Assembly (NCBI RefSeq): GCF_016587375.1
Contig: NZ_BNJG01000001.1
Coordinates: 2,790,001 to 2,854,000 of the forward strand
Direction: 5' to 3'
DNA: 64,000 bases
Source of the DNA: Ktedonobacter robiniae
Lineage (GTDB): Bacteria > Chloroflexota > Ktedonobacteria > Ktedonobacterales > Ktedonobacteraceae
Positions 17,408 through 27,022 of this stretch are shown here, piece by piece. Position 1 is the first letter of the stretch. Each line of letters begins with the position of its first letter. The notes beneath the pieces are model-generated. The model did not search any database. It had not been told where the DNA came from and saw only the letters and a list, made by a program, of their open reading frames with translations. The position numbers were made by a program, and so were the translations under genes.

Positions 17408-19804
17408 ATGTCTACCACGCCATATCGCATTCGCAAAGTAGGCGTGATCGGCGCTGGTGTGATGGGCGCGGCTATCGCCGCCCATCTCTCCAACGTTGGC
17501 ATCCCCAGCCTGCTGCTAGATATTGTGCCTCCAGATGCCAAAGATCGGAGCATTGTGGCCCGTACTGGCCTGGAGAAGGCTCTCAAAGCCAGGCCAGCCG
17601 CCTTCTATACCAAACGCGGGGCGCAACTGGTAACGGTTGGTAATATTGAGGATGATTTGCAGGCGCTGGCCGAGGTGGATTGGGTCATTGAGGCCGTCGT
17701 CGAGCGTCTCGATATCAAGCATTCTCTGTATGAGCGCCTGGAGAAGGTGCTGGCGCCTCATACCATCATCAGCTCGAACACCTCGGGCCTTCCCGCGCAC
17801 CAGCTGATCGAGGGGCGTGGCCCCGAGTTCCGCCGCAATTTCCTGATCACGCACTTCTTCAATCCCGTGCGCTATATGCCCTTGCTAGAACTGGTTCCCA
17901 CGCCCGATACCGATCCTGCGCTCCTGCCCTTTATGCGCGAGTTTGGGACGGAAGTGCTGGGTAAGGGCGTGGTCCTGTGTAAGGATACCCCGAACTTTAT
18001 CGCCAACCGTGTTGGTGTGTACGGCTTTCTCTCGACCATTCACCGCGCGCTGGCCGAGGGCTATAGCGTTGGTGAGGTGGATGCCATCCTTGGCCCCTCC
18101 ATGGGACGCCCGAAATCAGCCGTTTTCCGCACAGCCGACCTCTCGGGCCTGGATACCCTGGCGCATGTCGCCGACAACCTCTATCAGAACGCGCCAGAAG
18201 ACCCCTGGCGTGAGACGTTTAAGCTGCCGGAGATCATCCGCCAGATGGTCGCTCAAGGCAAGCTTGGGGAGAAGAGCGGGCAGGGCTTCTATAAGCGCGT
18301 GAAGCAGCCCGGTGGCGGCTCAGAGATCCTTGAATTGGATCTGAAGACGCTGGAGTATGGGCCGAAGCAGAAGGTGCGCCTGGCCTCCATTGGCACGGCA
18401 CGCAATTATGACGACCCGGCGCAGCGTGTGCTTGCCATGCTCAATGGCGATGACAAAGGCGGGAAATTGGCCCGCGAGACCACGGCGGACTCCCTGATCT
18501 ATGCCGCGACCCTGGCGGTTGAGATAGCCGATAGCGTCGTCGCGGTCGATGAGGCCATGCGCTGGGGCTTTAACTTCGACTTTGGTAGCTTTGAGGTCTG
18601 GGATCTCCTGCTCAAGAATCCCCAGGTGCTGGAGAAGACCTTTGAGGGACGCGAATTGCCCGAACTGGTCCAGCGCGTGCGCGAAAAGGGGCAGGGGACA
18701 TTCTACGTCGAGACCAACGGTGTCCGCCAGTACTTTGACTTCAAAGATGATACCTATAAGCTGGTGCCTGTGCCAGCGGGCAGCATCACCTTCACCGCGC
18801 TTAAAGCTAGCGACAAGGTTGTGCGTGACAACGGCTCGGCCGCCCTGATCGACCTGGGTGATGGTGTGGCCTGCCTGGAGTTCCATACCAAGATGAACTC
18901 CATTGATGAGGGCATCATCGAGATGATCCGCTATGCCGTTGAGGAGGGGCCAAAGCAGTTCCGCGCCCTGGTCGTCGCAAACGATGCTCCTGACTTCTCG
19001 GCTGGCGCGAACCTCTTCCTCGTGCTCATGGGGGCGCGCCAGGGGGAATGGGATATGATCAATAACGCCGTCAACGGGTTACAGCAGGCGAACCAGATGC
19101 TCAAGTATAGTTCCATCCCTGTTGTGGCCGCACCGACTGGCCGTGCGCTTGGCGGTGGCTGTGAGATCATTATGCATTGTAACCATACGCGCGCCCTGGC
19201 CGAGTCGTATATGGGTCTCGTCGAAGTGGGTGTTGGCGTGGTGCCAGCAGGTGGCGGCTGTAAAGAGCTTCTTCTGCGTCATGGAGCCGACCTGGAGCGC
19301 CAGAAGGCAGGCAAGACGGGTGGTCCTTTCACCCCATCGCGTAAGGCCTTTGAGACCATCGCCATGGCCACCGTCTCGACCAGCGCGGTCGAGGCCCAGG
19401 AGCTACGCTTCCTGCGTAAGACGGACAGGTTGAGTGTCGGCCGTGCCGTACTCCTGCGTGACGCCAAGGCGGACGCCCTGCAACTGGCTGAGGCCCAGGC
19501 CGCCGGTAAGTGGCAGCCTGCCCAGCCTCAGCTGATGATCCTGCCAGGTTCTGGCGCGCGTCTGGTCCTGGAGCAGCAGGTAGATAATCTGCTGCTTACC
19601 GGAAAGGTCAGTGAACATGATGCTGTTGTCGCGCGCCACCTGGCCCGCGTCTTGACTGGTGGCAATTGCTCACCCCTCACACCGCTAACGGAGCAGCAGG
19701 TGCTCGACCTGGAGCGCGAAGCCTTCCTGAGCCTCTGCGGCATGGAGAAGACCCAGGAGCGTATGCAGGCTATCCTGATGACAGGCAAGCCCCTGCGCAA
19801 CTAG
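17408..19804 (+). CDS. fadN: 3-hydroxyacyl-CoA dehydrogenase / enoyl-CoA hydratase fusion, FadN
   Basis: 798 residues. The N-terminal half is an NAD-binding 3-hydroxyacyl-CoA dehydrogenase ([18 protein letters not shown] at 10-27, [21 protein letters not shown]). The C-terminal half is a crotonase domain (about 470-720, with [10 protein letters not shown] and [16 protein letters not shown] forming the oxyanion hole). Dehydrogenase before crotonase is the FadN order; proteobacterial FadB has the reverse. It carries out the hydration and second oxidation steps of beta-oxidation. GAGAGGA inside fadA serves as ribosome site. A clear terminator follows at 19877. Confidence 0.95.
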   Translation: MSTTPYRIRKVGVIGAGVMGAAIAAHLSNVGIPSLLLDIVPPDAKDRSIVARTGLEKALKARPAAFYTKRGAQLVTVGNIEDDLQALAEVDWVIEAVVERLDIKHSLYERLEKVLAPHTIISSNTSGLPAHQLIEGRGPEFRRNFLITHFFNPVRYMPLLELVPTPDTDPALLPFMREFGTEVLGKGVVLCKDTPNFIANRVGVYGFLSTIHRALAEGYSVGEVDAILGPSMGRPKSAVFRTADLSGLDTLAHVADNLYQNAPEDPWRETFKLPEIIRQMVAQGKLGEKSGQGFYKRVKQPGGGSEILELDLKTLEYGPKQKVRLASIGTARNYDDPAQRVLAMLNGDDKGGKLARETTADSLIYAATLAVEIADSVVAVDEAMRWGFNFDFGSFEVWDLLLKNPQVLEKTFEGRELPELVQRVREKGQGTFYVETNGVRQYFDFKDDTYKLVPVPAGSITFTALKASDKVVRDNGSAALIDLGDGVACLEFHTKMNSIDEGIIEMIRYAVEEGPKQFRALVVANDAPDFSAGANLFLVLMGARQGEWDMINNAVNGLQQANQMLKYSSIPVVAAPTGRALGGGCEIIMHCNHTRALAESYMGLVEVGVGVVPAGGGCKELLLRHGADLERQKAGKTGGPFTPSRKAFETIAMATVSTSAVEAQELRFLRKTDRLSVGRAVLLRDAKADALQLAEAQAAGKWQPAQPQLMILPGSGARLVLEQQVDNLLLTGKVSEHDAVVARHLARVLTGGNCSPLTPLTEQQVLDLEREAFLSLCGMEKTQERMQAILMTGKPLRN

Positions 19805-19876
19805 CAAACCAGGCAAGCGCTTAAGCCGTAGATTTTTCTCTAGCGTTTGTTATTACGGTTCCCCAACCCTTTAGTG

Positions 19877-19912
19877 AGGTGTCCTGCTCAGTTTGAGTAG
19901 GACACCTTTTTT
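19877..19912 (+). terminator. Intrinsic terminator of the fadA-fadN unit
   Basis: 14-bp stem (19877-19890 with 19894-19907, one G-T pair) followed by TTTTTT. Confidence 0.88.
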
Positions 19913-19942
19913 GTAGGAAGCAAGCATCACGTATTTCATCTG

Positions 19943-19997
19943 GTAAGAATATGTGACGGCGGTCCAGCTCAGCTGGACCGCCGTCACATATTCTTAC
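19943..19997. repeat. Long perfect hairpin, 27-bp arms
   Basis: Arms 19943-19969 and 19971-19997 are separated by one base. No T-run follows. It is joined directly to the GC-rich dyad module at 20001. Confidence 0.92.
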
Positions 19998-20000
19998 TCC

Positions 20001-20029
20001 CGCGAAGCGCCGTAGGCGCTGAGAAGTTA
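20001..20029 (+). repeat. GC-rich dyad module attached to hairpin, copy 1
   Basis: 29 bp that begin CGCGAAGCGCCGTAGGCGCT and end GAGAAGTTA. It differs at one position from 61068-61096, which also follows a long hairpin directly. Confidence 0.85.
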
Positions 20030-20036
20030 CCACACT

Positions 20037-20088
20037 ATAAAAAGCGAGGCACCAGTAGCAAGTTTGCTACTGGTGCCTCGCTTTTTAT
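20037..20088. terminator. Bidirectional terminator hairpin, 25-bp arms
   Basis: Arms 20037-20061 and 20064-20088, perfect. The stem begins ATAAAAAGCG and ends CGCTTTTTAT, so each strand ends in a T-run. It lies 9 bp from the end of the ATPase gene on the minus strand. Confidence 0.9.
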
Positions 20089-20096
20089 AATCTTGC

Positions 20097-21203
20097 TTAG
20101 AAGATGGATTCGCCGGTCGCGGTATCGAAGAGGTGAATACGATCACTCTCGACATACAGGCGGATCTTGTTGCCGGGAACCGCGCGGGAGCGAGGATCGA
20201 GCGTCGCGATCAGGCTCTTGCCGCCAGCGGTCAGGTAGACCTGGAGCTCGTTACCGAGGTTCTCAACCACGTCAACTGTGCCGTCGATGCTGGAGCGGGT
20301 GCTGCTCTCGCCGACCAGGGTCGCATCCTCAAGGTGTGAGGGGCGGATACCGAAGGTCAACTCGCGGCCAGCCGCGTCACGAGCGAGCTTGGCCAGCTCA
20401 GCAGGTAACTCAATCTGGCCAATACCCTCAAGCACGAGCTTGGTCAGGTCGCCTTCACCAACGACCTTCGCACCGGGGATGAAGTTCATGGTAGGAGTAC
20501 CAATGAAGCCAGCGACGAACATGTTCGCGGGATGATCATACAGGTCCTGTGGTGTACCCAGTTGCTGGATAACGCCGCCATTCAGGACTGCAATACGGTC
20601 ACCCATGGTCATAGCCTCGACCTGGTCGTGGGTAACGTAAATAGTCGTTGTCTGAATGCGCTGGTGCAGTTTGATGATATTCGCACGTGTCTCAACGCGC
20701 AGCTTGGCATCCAGGTTGGAGAGTGGCTCGTCCATCAGGAAGACCTGCGCCTCGCGGACAATCGCGCGACCCAGGGCAACGCGCTGACGCTGACCACCGG
20801 AGAGTTCTTTGGGTTTACGCTTGAGCAGGTTTTCGAGACCGAGCTGCCCGGCTGCGTCTTCAACGCGCTTTTTGATCTCTGCTTTGGGGTAGTGGCGCAA
20901 TTTCAGACCGAAGGCCATGTTGTCAAATACAGTCATGTGAGGATAGAGCGCATAGTTCTGGAAGACCATGGCGATATCGCGATCCTTAGGATCGACGCCA
21001 TTAACCATGCGGTCACCAATGTAGATCTGGCCTTCGCTGGGCTCCTCAAGACCTGCAACCATACGCAGGCAGGTACTCTTACCACAACCGGAGGGGCCGA
21101 CCAGGACCATGAATTCCTTGTCCTTGATATCAAAGCTGACATCATGGACGACTTCTACCTTGCCGAAGCGTTTGTAGATGTTCTCAAATTGGACACGAGC
21201 CAT
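20097..21203 (-). CDS. ugpC: ABC transporter ATPase for carbohydrate importers (UgpC/MsmX type)
   Basis: 368 residues. Walker A GPSGCGKST at 36-44, Q-loop VFQNYALYPHMTV, signature LSGGQRQRVALGRA, Walker B FLMDEPLSNLD and switch His YVTHD, followed by a TOBE/MOBE regulatory domain from about 240 to 368. This type powers CUT1 sugar or glycerol-phosphate importers. No permease or binding-protein gene is near, so it is probably a shared ATPase serving several importers, like MsmX. GAAAGGAG precedes the ATG. An AT-rich 770-bp upstream region follows. Confidence 0.93.
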   Translation of the reverse strand: MARVQFENIYKRFGKVEVVHDVSFDIKDKEFMVLVGPSGCGKSTCLRMVAGLEEPSEGQIYIGDRMVNGVDPKDRDIAMVFQNYALYPHMTVFDNMAFGLKLRHYPKAEIKKRVEDAAGQLGLENLLKRKPKELSGGQRQRVALGRAIVREAQVFLMDEPLSNLDAKLRVETRANIIKLHQRIQTTTIYVTHDQVEAMTMGDRIAVLNGGVIQQLGTPQDLYDHPANMFVAGFIGTPTMNFIPGAKVVGEGDLTKLVLEGIGQIELPAELAKLARDAAGRELTFGIRPSHLEDATLVGESSTRSSIDGTVDVVENLGNELQVYLTAGGKSLIATLDPRSRAVPGNKIRLYVESDRIHLFDTATGESIF

Positions 21204-21974
21204 GAAGGGATACTCCTTTCGCTTCGTAACAGTTCGCAGCTTTGCTTACTGTTACCCTTCTTCATATAGAATGAAGCTCCTGCTTAGTGCTATGCCGCGT
21301 CAAGCGTGAAGTAGAGCGATCTTTTTTATAGAGATTCGTCTATATAAATCACTGCTTAAAGGGAGATCGACATAGCTTCTACCTACCGGCTCCGCTAAAA
21401 GTATACTTCATTGTTTCCAGCCGGCAGGCTAACAATAAAATTAGTATAACACAACTTTAACAAGAAGCATAGGCTAATTTTGATAAAAAAGCATGGTTGC
21501 TCAAATCTGGGCCTTTATGAAATTTTAATAAGATGTCGGCTATGTAGTCTCTATATGTATTGCCATTGGAGGAGAGAGTAATCGACATTGTATGAGTGAG
21601 AATGTATGAGGGAGAATTAGTACTCAAGTACCTGCCTATTTCTGAGTATCTTTTTGTTAAGGCTAGAGGAACAGTCTGGGGAAATTTTAGCGGTTTTAGC
21701 TTATTGAAGTGGCTTTATAAAACGTTTCTCCTTTGTTATGACAATGTAGGCATATTACATAAAAATGTGTAAAAATTGTATGAAGATTTCTTGTGTATAA
21801 GCTGTTTCAAGAGAAAAACACTAGACAATTAGATGCAACTTCATGCATACTATTAACGTGCAATGCACAGTATGTGACTACAAAAGAGAAACATTGTATG
21901 TACATATGTGCAAGTATAGGTAAGAGAGTAAAACGCGGAAAAGCAGTCCACCCATAGGGACAGTGGAGGAATGA
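21204..21974. other. Intergenic region, no gene recognised
   Basis: AT-rich, 771 bp between divergent starts. A TATACT on the minus strand near 21453 could be a -10 for the ATPase gene. TGTATGAG occurs twice around 21590-21612. Nothing else convincing. Confidence 0.5.
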
Positions 21975-22208
21975 ATGATGCTAGAGGCACAGGAACAGCG
22001 CAGCGAGGTTGCGCGCTTATTGTCGCAGATAAGCGCAGAATATGAGGCAGCACAACGCGGATTATCTGAGATTTCTTACGGTATGTCACAACATGAGTTT
22101 ATTACTGCGCGAATGGAGAATATGGGACAGCTCCATAACCAGTTACAATCACTGGTGGGGGATGTTGCCATTGCGATGATTGCCGATAAACTAGGGAGCT
22201 GCCATTAG
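21975..22208 (+). CDS. Small protein of unknown function
   Basis: 77 residues, not recognised. Mostly helical and polar, with Glu/Gln-rich stretches and a mildly hydrophobic end (VGDVAIAMIADKLG). GGAGG is 5 nt before ATG 21975 and an intrinsic terminator follows closely, so it looks like a genuine expressed gene. There is no signal peptide or membrane segment. The single Cys lies next to the C-terminus (GSCH). No operon partner. Confidence 0.68.
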   Translation: MMLEAQEQRSEVARLLSQISAEYEAAQRGLSEISYGMSQHEFITARMENMGQLHNQLQSLVGDVAIAMIADKLGSCH

Positions 22209-22265
22209 GCTCGCGGGTGATGGTGTGCCACATTTTCTAAAGTGATATCAATTTCATCTCTCTAC

Positions 22266-22294
22266 AAAGGAACCCTGAAAATGGGTTCCTTTTT
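22266..22294 (+). terminator. Intrinsic terminator of the small gene
   Basis: AAGGAACCC (22267-22275) pairs with GGGTTCCTT (22283-22291), followed by T residues. Confidence 0.85.
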
Positions 22295-22332
22295 GTATCT
22301 GTGCTGGCTGGTATGATAAAGCGCCAAAAAAG

Positions 22333-22400
22333 AGGATTGTATTTATACGTTGTCAAACAATACATCTTACAATGTACGTCACAATGTATAAATACAATCC
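22333..22400. repeat. Intergenic inverted repeat, about 20-bp arms
   Basis: GGATTGTATTTATAC and GTATAAATACAATCC face each other around about 35 nt, with one mismatch further in. AT-rich. It lies between convergent ends (22208 and 22561). Confidence 0.65.
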
Positions 22401-22560
22401 CTGGGCGCAACTCACGAAACATGTAGCCTGCATAGTTCTTTGATCAGAAAGAGCTATGCGCCGCTATAAGGCGGTTTCAGCTATGAACTGACAGAATAAA
22501 GTGTCGAAGGTTGTCTGCGTGACACTTACTTCGCTCCTCCATTCACGGAGAGGGCAGTTT

Positions 22561-23520
22561 TTAGCGTGAGAGTGATGGTGTTAAGGAGCCCGGTTCAAAG
22601 ACAAATGTATGCAAATGTGTATCTATTTGTGTCCTGGCTTGCTCGTCGAATAGCGTTTCTTTCTGTATATTGCGGACGCCACTCACGACATACTCTACTT
22701 CTTCACAGAAGAAGTCGGGATGGTCAAAAATGCAGTTTTCTTCCGAGAAGAAGCTGCGTCTCCATTGTGCTTTATCGGCTGCGGAGAGAAAAGGTGCGCC
22801 CTCGCAGAGAAACCACTCAGCGATCCCCTGAAGATAAGAACGATATTCAGGCGTCAGGGGAGAATGTCGGCGAATGGGATAGGCGTGTTCAACCACCGCA
22901 TCATATCCTGCCTCGCGCAAGTAGTGCTGGAGCTTGGAACCGATCCAGCTATCTTCATGTGCGTACCCCAGAGCTGCCCGCTTCTCCTCCCACTTTTGTC
23001 GTGCGCGCAAGACACGTTTTTGTAGTGCCTGACTCAGAACACCAAAGCGCATAGTGCCGAAGTCGATATCCTTCACAATCAGGCGTCCACCATATTTGAG
23101 GTAGGGTCGCATGGCGGCAAAGGTATTCACTGGTGAAGGAAAGTACTGGCTGACATTTGCACTGAAAATGATATCCGCTGTATTGAGTTCAATGGGAAGT
23201 TGTTCCAGGTCAGCCCGTCGATATTCAACCTGGTCCTCATACCAGGCACCTATGCTTCGCTGGTGCGCAACGTGGAGCGATTCATCTGAGATGTCAACGC
23301 CAAGGATACGCCCCTCTGGGCCAACGGCCTTGGCCAGCATTGGTGTCCAGAGCCCTGGTCCACAACCCGCATCAACAATAAATCCTCCCTGTGGGAGGGC
23401 GATTTCCTGGATCATATTGATGCGTTCGCTGGCCTTGCTTTGATGGTGTGTCTCCAACCATTCAATTGCATTGAGAGGTAAACCGTAATCATTTACGTGA
23501 ATGAGATTGTTTCCCGCCAT
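22561..23520 (-). CDS. SAM-dependent class I methyltransferase
   Basis: 319 residues. The SAM-binding glycine-rich loop is IVDAGCGPGLWTPMLAKAVG (about 50-69), followed by ILGVDISDESLHVAHQR with the acidic residue for the ribose, and a post-II block NTADIIFSANVSQYF. The rest is a C-terminal helical region typical of Methyltransf_25 proteins. Substrate unknown. ATG 23520 is chosen over a GTG two codons upstream. Single gene with no functional partner nearby. Confidence 0.88.
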   Translation of the reverse strand: MAGNNLIHVNDYGLPLNAIEWLETHHQSKASERINMIQEIALPQGGFIVDAGCGPGLWTPMLAKAVGPEGRILGVDISDESLHVAHQRSIGAWYEDQVEYRRADLEQLPIELNTADIIFSANVSQYFPSPVNTFAAMRPYLKYGGRLIVKDIDFGTMRFGVLSQALQKRVLRARQKWEEKRAALGYAHEDSWIGSKLQHYLREAGYDAVVEHAYPIRRHSPLTPEYRSYLQGIAEWFLCEGAPFLSAADKAQWRRSFFSEENCIFDHPDFFCEEVEYVVSGVRNIQKETLFDEQARTQIDTHLHTFVFEPGSLTPSLSR

Positions 23521-23982
23521 TAACACTTAACCTTAACCTTCCAACCAGATACAAAATTCTCAGCACGAGCATTAACAGCAGTAATATTAACATATCGATG
23601 GATGAAAAATCAATAGATGTGCAACATTGTATGAAGTTAGTGTATACATTGTAATGTGTCTTTGTTTAATCAAATGTATTTTATAAGTGATAATATAAAT
23701 GATGCGTTTGCAATAGGAACGTATATAGCATCTCTCTCTTATGAGCTAACCCTCTATGTTTTGGGCGAGATGCCTCATGCCTGCAGTGCTCGCCTGCGAT
23801 AACTTGTACAACCGGGTTAATTGAAGAGGATAAGTGGTGGGGCCTCGGTGAAGAAAAAAAGGATGTCTGCTAGGAATGCGCCCTGCTCTTTTCTGCTGAA
23901 TATTCACATTTGTGAAATAACTGCCTGCATTTTTTTATCTATTCTTCATGTGAATATCTACAATAAAGTCCCGTTTCTATGC
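23521..23982. other. Intergenic region, no gene recognised
   Basis: AT-rich, about 460 bp between divergent genes, with several TGTATAC-like words near 23630. It leads into the promoter at 23983. Confidence 0.5.
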
Positions 23983-23988
23983 TATAAT
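23983..23988 (+). promoter_or_regulatory. Candidate -10 element (TATAAT) for the HTH-GAF regulator
   Basis: Perfect TATAAT at 23983-23988. No strong -35 is visible. It covers the ATG at 23987 of the longest open frame, so the real start is likely the later ATG at 24044. Confidence 0.5.
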
Positions 23989-24043
23989 GGGTGAGATAAA
24001 TAGAGATGGAGCATGTGGCTCCCTAAGGAAGAGGGCTATTGGT

Positions 24044-25234
24044 ATGCAGAAAGGACGCAATCCCGAACAGCCAGGCAACGAACTGGAAGAGAATGTATTG
24101 CGTGGCAGTTTGAGGAGTGGGCAAGGAAAACGCAAGAATACAGCCATCCTGAAGCAAGCGCGCCCTCCACGTAAGAGTACCCTCTCGCGTACTGAGAATG
24201 CTAAAAGTACGGTGCAAGCGCACAAGGGGAGCCAGGTCGCCGCCGATAATATTCCTGTGCTCAATAGCGCTAATGAGAAGGGACTCTCACCATTTAGTAG
24301 TACGTTGCATGCTATTTTGCATCGTAACCGGGCTGAGATTGGGCGCATCTCACGCGAGTTGGATGTCGCGGAGAATACTATCTACCGTTGGATGAATGGT
24401 ACCTCTGATCCTCGACACTCACATTTACGCAATCTTCCTGATGTGATGTCAGAGCATCGACAGGCAATGATACAGGCGATTAACAAAACCTTTCCAGGCG
24501 TTCTTGATATGAACATTCTGGCGAGTATCCCTGAGATTCGGGTCGAGATCTATCGCCGTGTCCTTGAGTTGATTGCGAGCACCGCTGATCCAGCCAACTG
24601 TCTCTGGCAAGTTGCGCAGACGATTTTTGATTATGCCCTGCTCCAGTTGGATACAGAGCACAAGGGAATCACCATCATCTATGCTTCTTTTATGCCTCCT
24701 TGCGAGGACGATGGGACTATTCATTCGTTATATGAAGCGCTGGCCCGTGGCACCGAACCCTGGTCGCCAGCGACTGATAGCCGCGTCTTTCTGGGAAGTA
24801 CGACGCTTGCCGGGTCGGCGGTGATGCAGCAACGCATGATGCGCTGGGATAGCCGGGACGAAGCGGCTCGCCTCCTCGTTGAAGTCGATACCCATGAGGC
24901 AAGTTCATGTGCGGCCCCCGTCATGCGTGGTGGCAGAGTCGCCGGGGCGCTTGTGGTCTCCAGCACTCAGCCACGTTTCTTCGATGACCCCACCGCCTGT
25001 AAAGCAGTTGACGACCTGGCTCATCTTCTGGCGACAGCGCTTCAGGATAAAGACTTTTACCCCTATACAAAATTGAAATTACGTCCTATGCTTAGTCTAG
25101 TAGAGCAACGCGAGATTCTGGCCTCTTGCTATGTGCAGCGCCTATTGAGCTATGCACGTGAGCATCGCGTGTCACGCGCCGAGGCCGAGATATATGTGCG
25201 TCGCGATCTGGAGAGACAATTTGAGCAGCAGTAA
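24044..25234 (+). CDS. HTH plus GAF-domain transcriptional regulator
   Basis: 396 residues. A basic, low-complexity N-terminal 80 residues are followed by a helix-turn-helix (IGRISRELDVAENTIYRWMN, near 100-119) and a GAF-like sensory domain (about 170-355, with GITIIYASFMPP, DSRVFLGSTTLAG and MRGGRVAGALVVSSTQP). The C-terminal helix ends in AEIYVRRDLERQ. This suggests a one-component regulator responding to a small ligand or redox state; the ligand is unknown. The start is chosen because a TATAAT overlaps the earlier ATG. No adjacent target gene is obvious. Confidence 0.78.
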   Translation: MQKGRNPEQPGNELEENVLRGSLRSGQGKRKNTAILKQARPPRKSTLSRTENAKSTVQAHKGSQVAADNIPVLNSANEKGLSPFSSTLHAILHRNRAEIGRISRELDVAENTIYRWMNGTSDPRHSHLRNLPDVMSEHRQAMIQAINKTFPGVLDMNILASIPEIRVEIYRRVLELIASTADPANCLWQVAQTIFDYALLQLDTEHKGITIIYASFMPPCEDDGTIHSLYEALARGTEPWSPATDSRVFLGSTTLAGSAVMQQRMMRWDSRDEAARLLVEVDTHEASSCAAPVMRGGRVAGALVVSSTQPRFFDDPTACKAVDDLAHLLATALQDKDFYPYTKLKLRPMLSLVEQREILASCYVQRLLSYAREHRVSRAEAEIYVRRDLERQFEQQ

Positions 25235-25304
25235 GAACTTTCGCCTTCCCTCTGGCGTATAGTTAATGTATTATAGTCATAATTGTTTCTGGCTAAGTTC
25301 TTAT

Positions 25305-25378
25305 TCCGAAACCCAACGTCGCTCTCGCGACTAGCGCTCCCCCATTCGAGGACAAGCGCGCTCAGGTTTTCGGATAAG
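25305..25378 (-). repeat. Cloverleaf-type dispersed repeat, copy 2 (divergent)
   Basis: Ends TTCCGAAACCC and GGTTTTCGGA pair almost completely. Inside are a perfect GTCGC-GAGA-GCGAC hairpin (plus-strand 25318-25331) and AGCGC/GCGCT. The edge (GCGCTCAGG) matches the other copies; the middle is rearranged. Confidence 0.65.
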
Positions 25379-25429
25379 CAGTAAAGGGACTAATTTTCAT
25401 TTTTTGGATTTGGATAAGAGTAAGTTATT

Positions 25430-26374
25430 ATGCAGCAGACTCCAGAAGAAGAAGCCAAGACAGGGCCTGGTCAATCGGCTCAGCCATTGTACGAGTATCC
25501 TGCGCCTACCGCCTCACAAGCAACTCCTCCCCAACAGGGAGAGAGCCAGTCGCCATCTGTAAACATGGTGCCTGAGGAGGAAGAGCATAAGCAGCCCGGT
25601 ACCATATCTGAGCAGTATGGCTCTGTCGCAGCGGCTCCTAATGAAGACAGGCCCGCACAGGAGGTCTCCGCGGAGGATATCCGGAGTGGACTGGTTTATC
25701 CACCCCCGCCCTCATTCTACGCACAGATGCCGGAGCCAACCTCTGTCGAACGAGAGCCAGCACCGCCTTCACGGCCTGAAGAGACGCCCTGGTCAACTTT
25801 TCCGCCCGTCCCTGCAAGAGGAAACCCTGGCCCACAGGGCCCCCAGCAATTTCAGGGAGGGCCGCAGTTCGCGCCCGCGCCTCCATTTGCGCCTTTTCCC
25901 GCGCCTGGTCTTCCTGTACGACGCAGGGCCAATAAGTGGGTATGGCTCTCGCTTGCTATTTTTGGTGTGATCGCTCTGGTGAGTTGTGGTTTGTGTACCT
26001 GGACAGCTTCATCGGTCATGGCTCCTGTCGTGTTGCAAACCACGGGTTCACTAACGACGATCAATAACTACTACACCGCTATTCAGAGCCGTAACTACGA
26101 TGAGGCTTTTAGTTATATCGAGCCAAAAGGACGTTTGCAAGGTCTCATGCGCGAGCAATTTATTGCCGAGGCCAAGGCGCGTGATGCTCGCTATGGCCAG
26201 GTACTCTCCTTTACGCCACGCACCAACCAGGTTTCAGCACAGCCGAGTGCGCAGGGGCTCTCCAATCTCAAGGTCACCTTCGATATCACGCGTTCAAAGT
26301 TAAAGTACGCGGTGACCTTGACCGTCGAGAAGGTCAACAACCAATACAAGATTGTAGATTATCAACAGATTTAG
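25430..26374 (+). CDS. Proline-rich single-pass membrane protein with extracytoplasmic domain
   Basis: 314 residues. A Pro/Glu/Gln-rich N-terminal half (1-165) is followed by one membrane segment (KWVWLSLAIFGVIALVSCGL, about 168-187) and an outside domain of about 110 residues (NNYYTAIQSRNYDEAFSYIE) that resembles DUF4878/NTF2-like lipoprotein domains. The N-terminal half is probably cytoplasmic. Function unknown; the same plan occurs in many Gram-positive-like and Chloroflexota proteins. It ends at a good terminator. No operon partner. Confidence 0.78.
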   Translation: MQQTPEEEAKTGPGQSAQPLYEYPAPTASQATPPQQGESQSPSVNMVPEEEEHKQPGTISEQYGSVAAAPNEDRPAQEVSAEDIRSGLVYPPPPSFYAQMPEPTSVEREPAPPSRPEETPWSTFPPVPARGNPGPQGPQQFQGGPQFAPAPPFAPFPAPGLPVRRRANKWVWLSLAIFGVIALVSCGLCTWTASSVMAPVVLQTTGSLTTINNYYTAIQSRNYDEAFSYIEPKGRLQGLMREQFIAEAKARDARYGQVLSFTPRTNQVSAQPSAQGLSNLKVTFDITRSKLKYAVTLTVEKVNNQYKIVDYQQI

Positions 26375-26385
26375 GTGTAACCAGA

Positions 26386-26425
26386 CAAAAAAGGTGTAAG
26401 CCAGGATCCTGGTTTACACCTTTTT
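26386..26425 (+). terminator. Intrinsic terminator
   Basis: AAAAAGGTGTAAGCCAGGA pairs with TCCTGGTTTACACCTTTTT (26388-26425), with no loop other than the centre. Confidence 0.88.
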
Positions 26426-26522
26426 GCAATGAATCAGCAATAGGTTTTTGAAAAATGAAAACGATATAGATAAATCTGGAAAACTGCAAATGTAGTAAAC
26501 TTAGACGGGTAAGGGAAATCAA

Positions 26523-26735
26523 TTACTGCGCATTTGCCAATGGAGCGGAGGAAATTTCGCGTCCCACGCATGCACGCAGATCCTCGCGGTAGAAACGCCA
26601 GGTGCTACCGACCTTGTGTCCAGTAAGCTGCCCGGACCACATCAAGCGGTAGAGGGTGGAGCGGCTCACGCGCAGGTAATCCATTGCTTCCTTGAAGGTT
26701 AAGAGGGTATCATCCTGAATCATCTGAACTACCAT
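26523..26735 (-). CDS. Small excisionase/MerR-type helix-turn-helix protein
   Basis: 70 residues, nearly all one winged-helix DNA-binding domain: LLTFKEAMDYLRVSRSTLYR LMWSG is the HTH and GHKVGSTWRFYREDL the wing. This is the excisionase-family (xis/AlpA-like) fold widespread as stand-alone regulators. No integrase or phage gene is near, so a chromosomal regulatory role is likelier than excision. AAGGAG is well placed before the ATG. Target unknown. Confidence 0.88.
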   Translation of the reverse strand: MVVQMIQDDTLLTFKEAMDYLRVSRSTLYRLMWSGQLTGHKVGSTWRFYREDLRACVGREISSAPLANAQ

Positions 26736-27022
26736 GTTAGGTTCTCCTTAAGAATTGTTAAATAAGTACAATTGCCACTAACGATGTAATCCGGGAGACG
26801 ATAAATTACGTTACATAAATTGTCTCATTGCATACTATAGTAGCCAATGTTGATGTGAAACTGTGTTAAGGAAAAGTTGCGATCTGGTTAATTTTAACGC
26901 TAGCATGGTTAGATATTCGTTACCCTGGACTGGCCTGCTATCGGATATTAAATCTTCCTGCTAGACGTTCTTCGTCTCCCTTTTTCTGATTATATCCTTT
27001 TTCGGTTTCTTTGTAACTCCTA

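Noticed and set aside
26523..26735. Excisionase-like gene as sign of a prophage or integrated element
   Set aside because: No integrase, attachment site or phage gene nearby; this small HTH family is common as chromosomal regulators.
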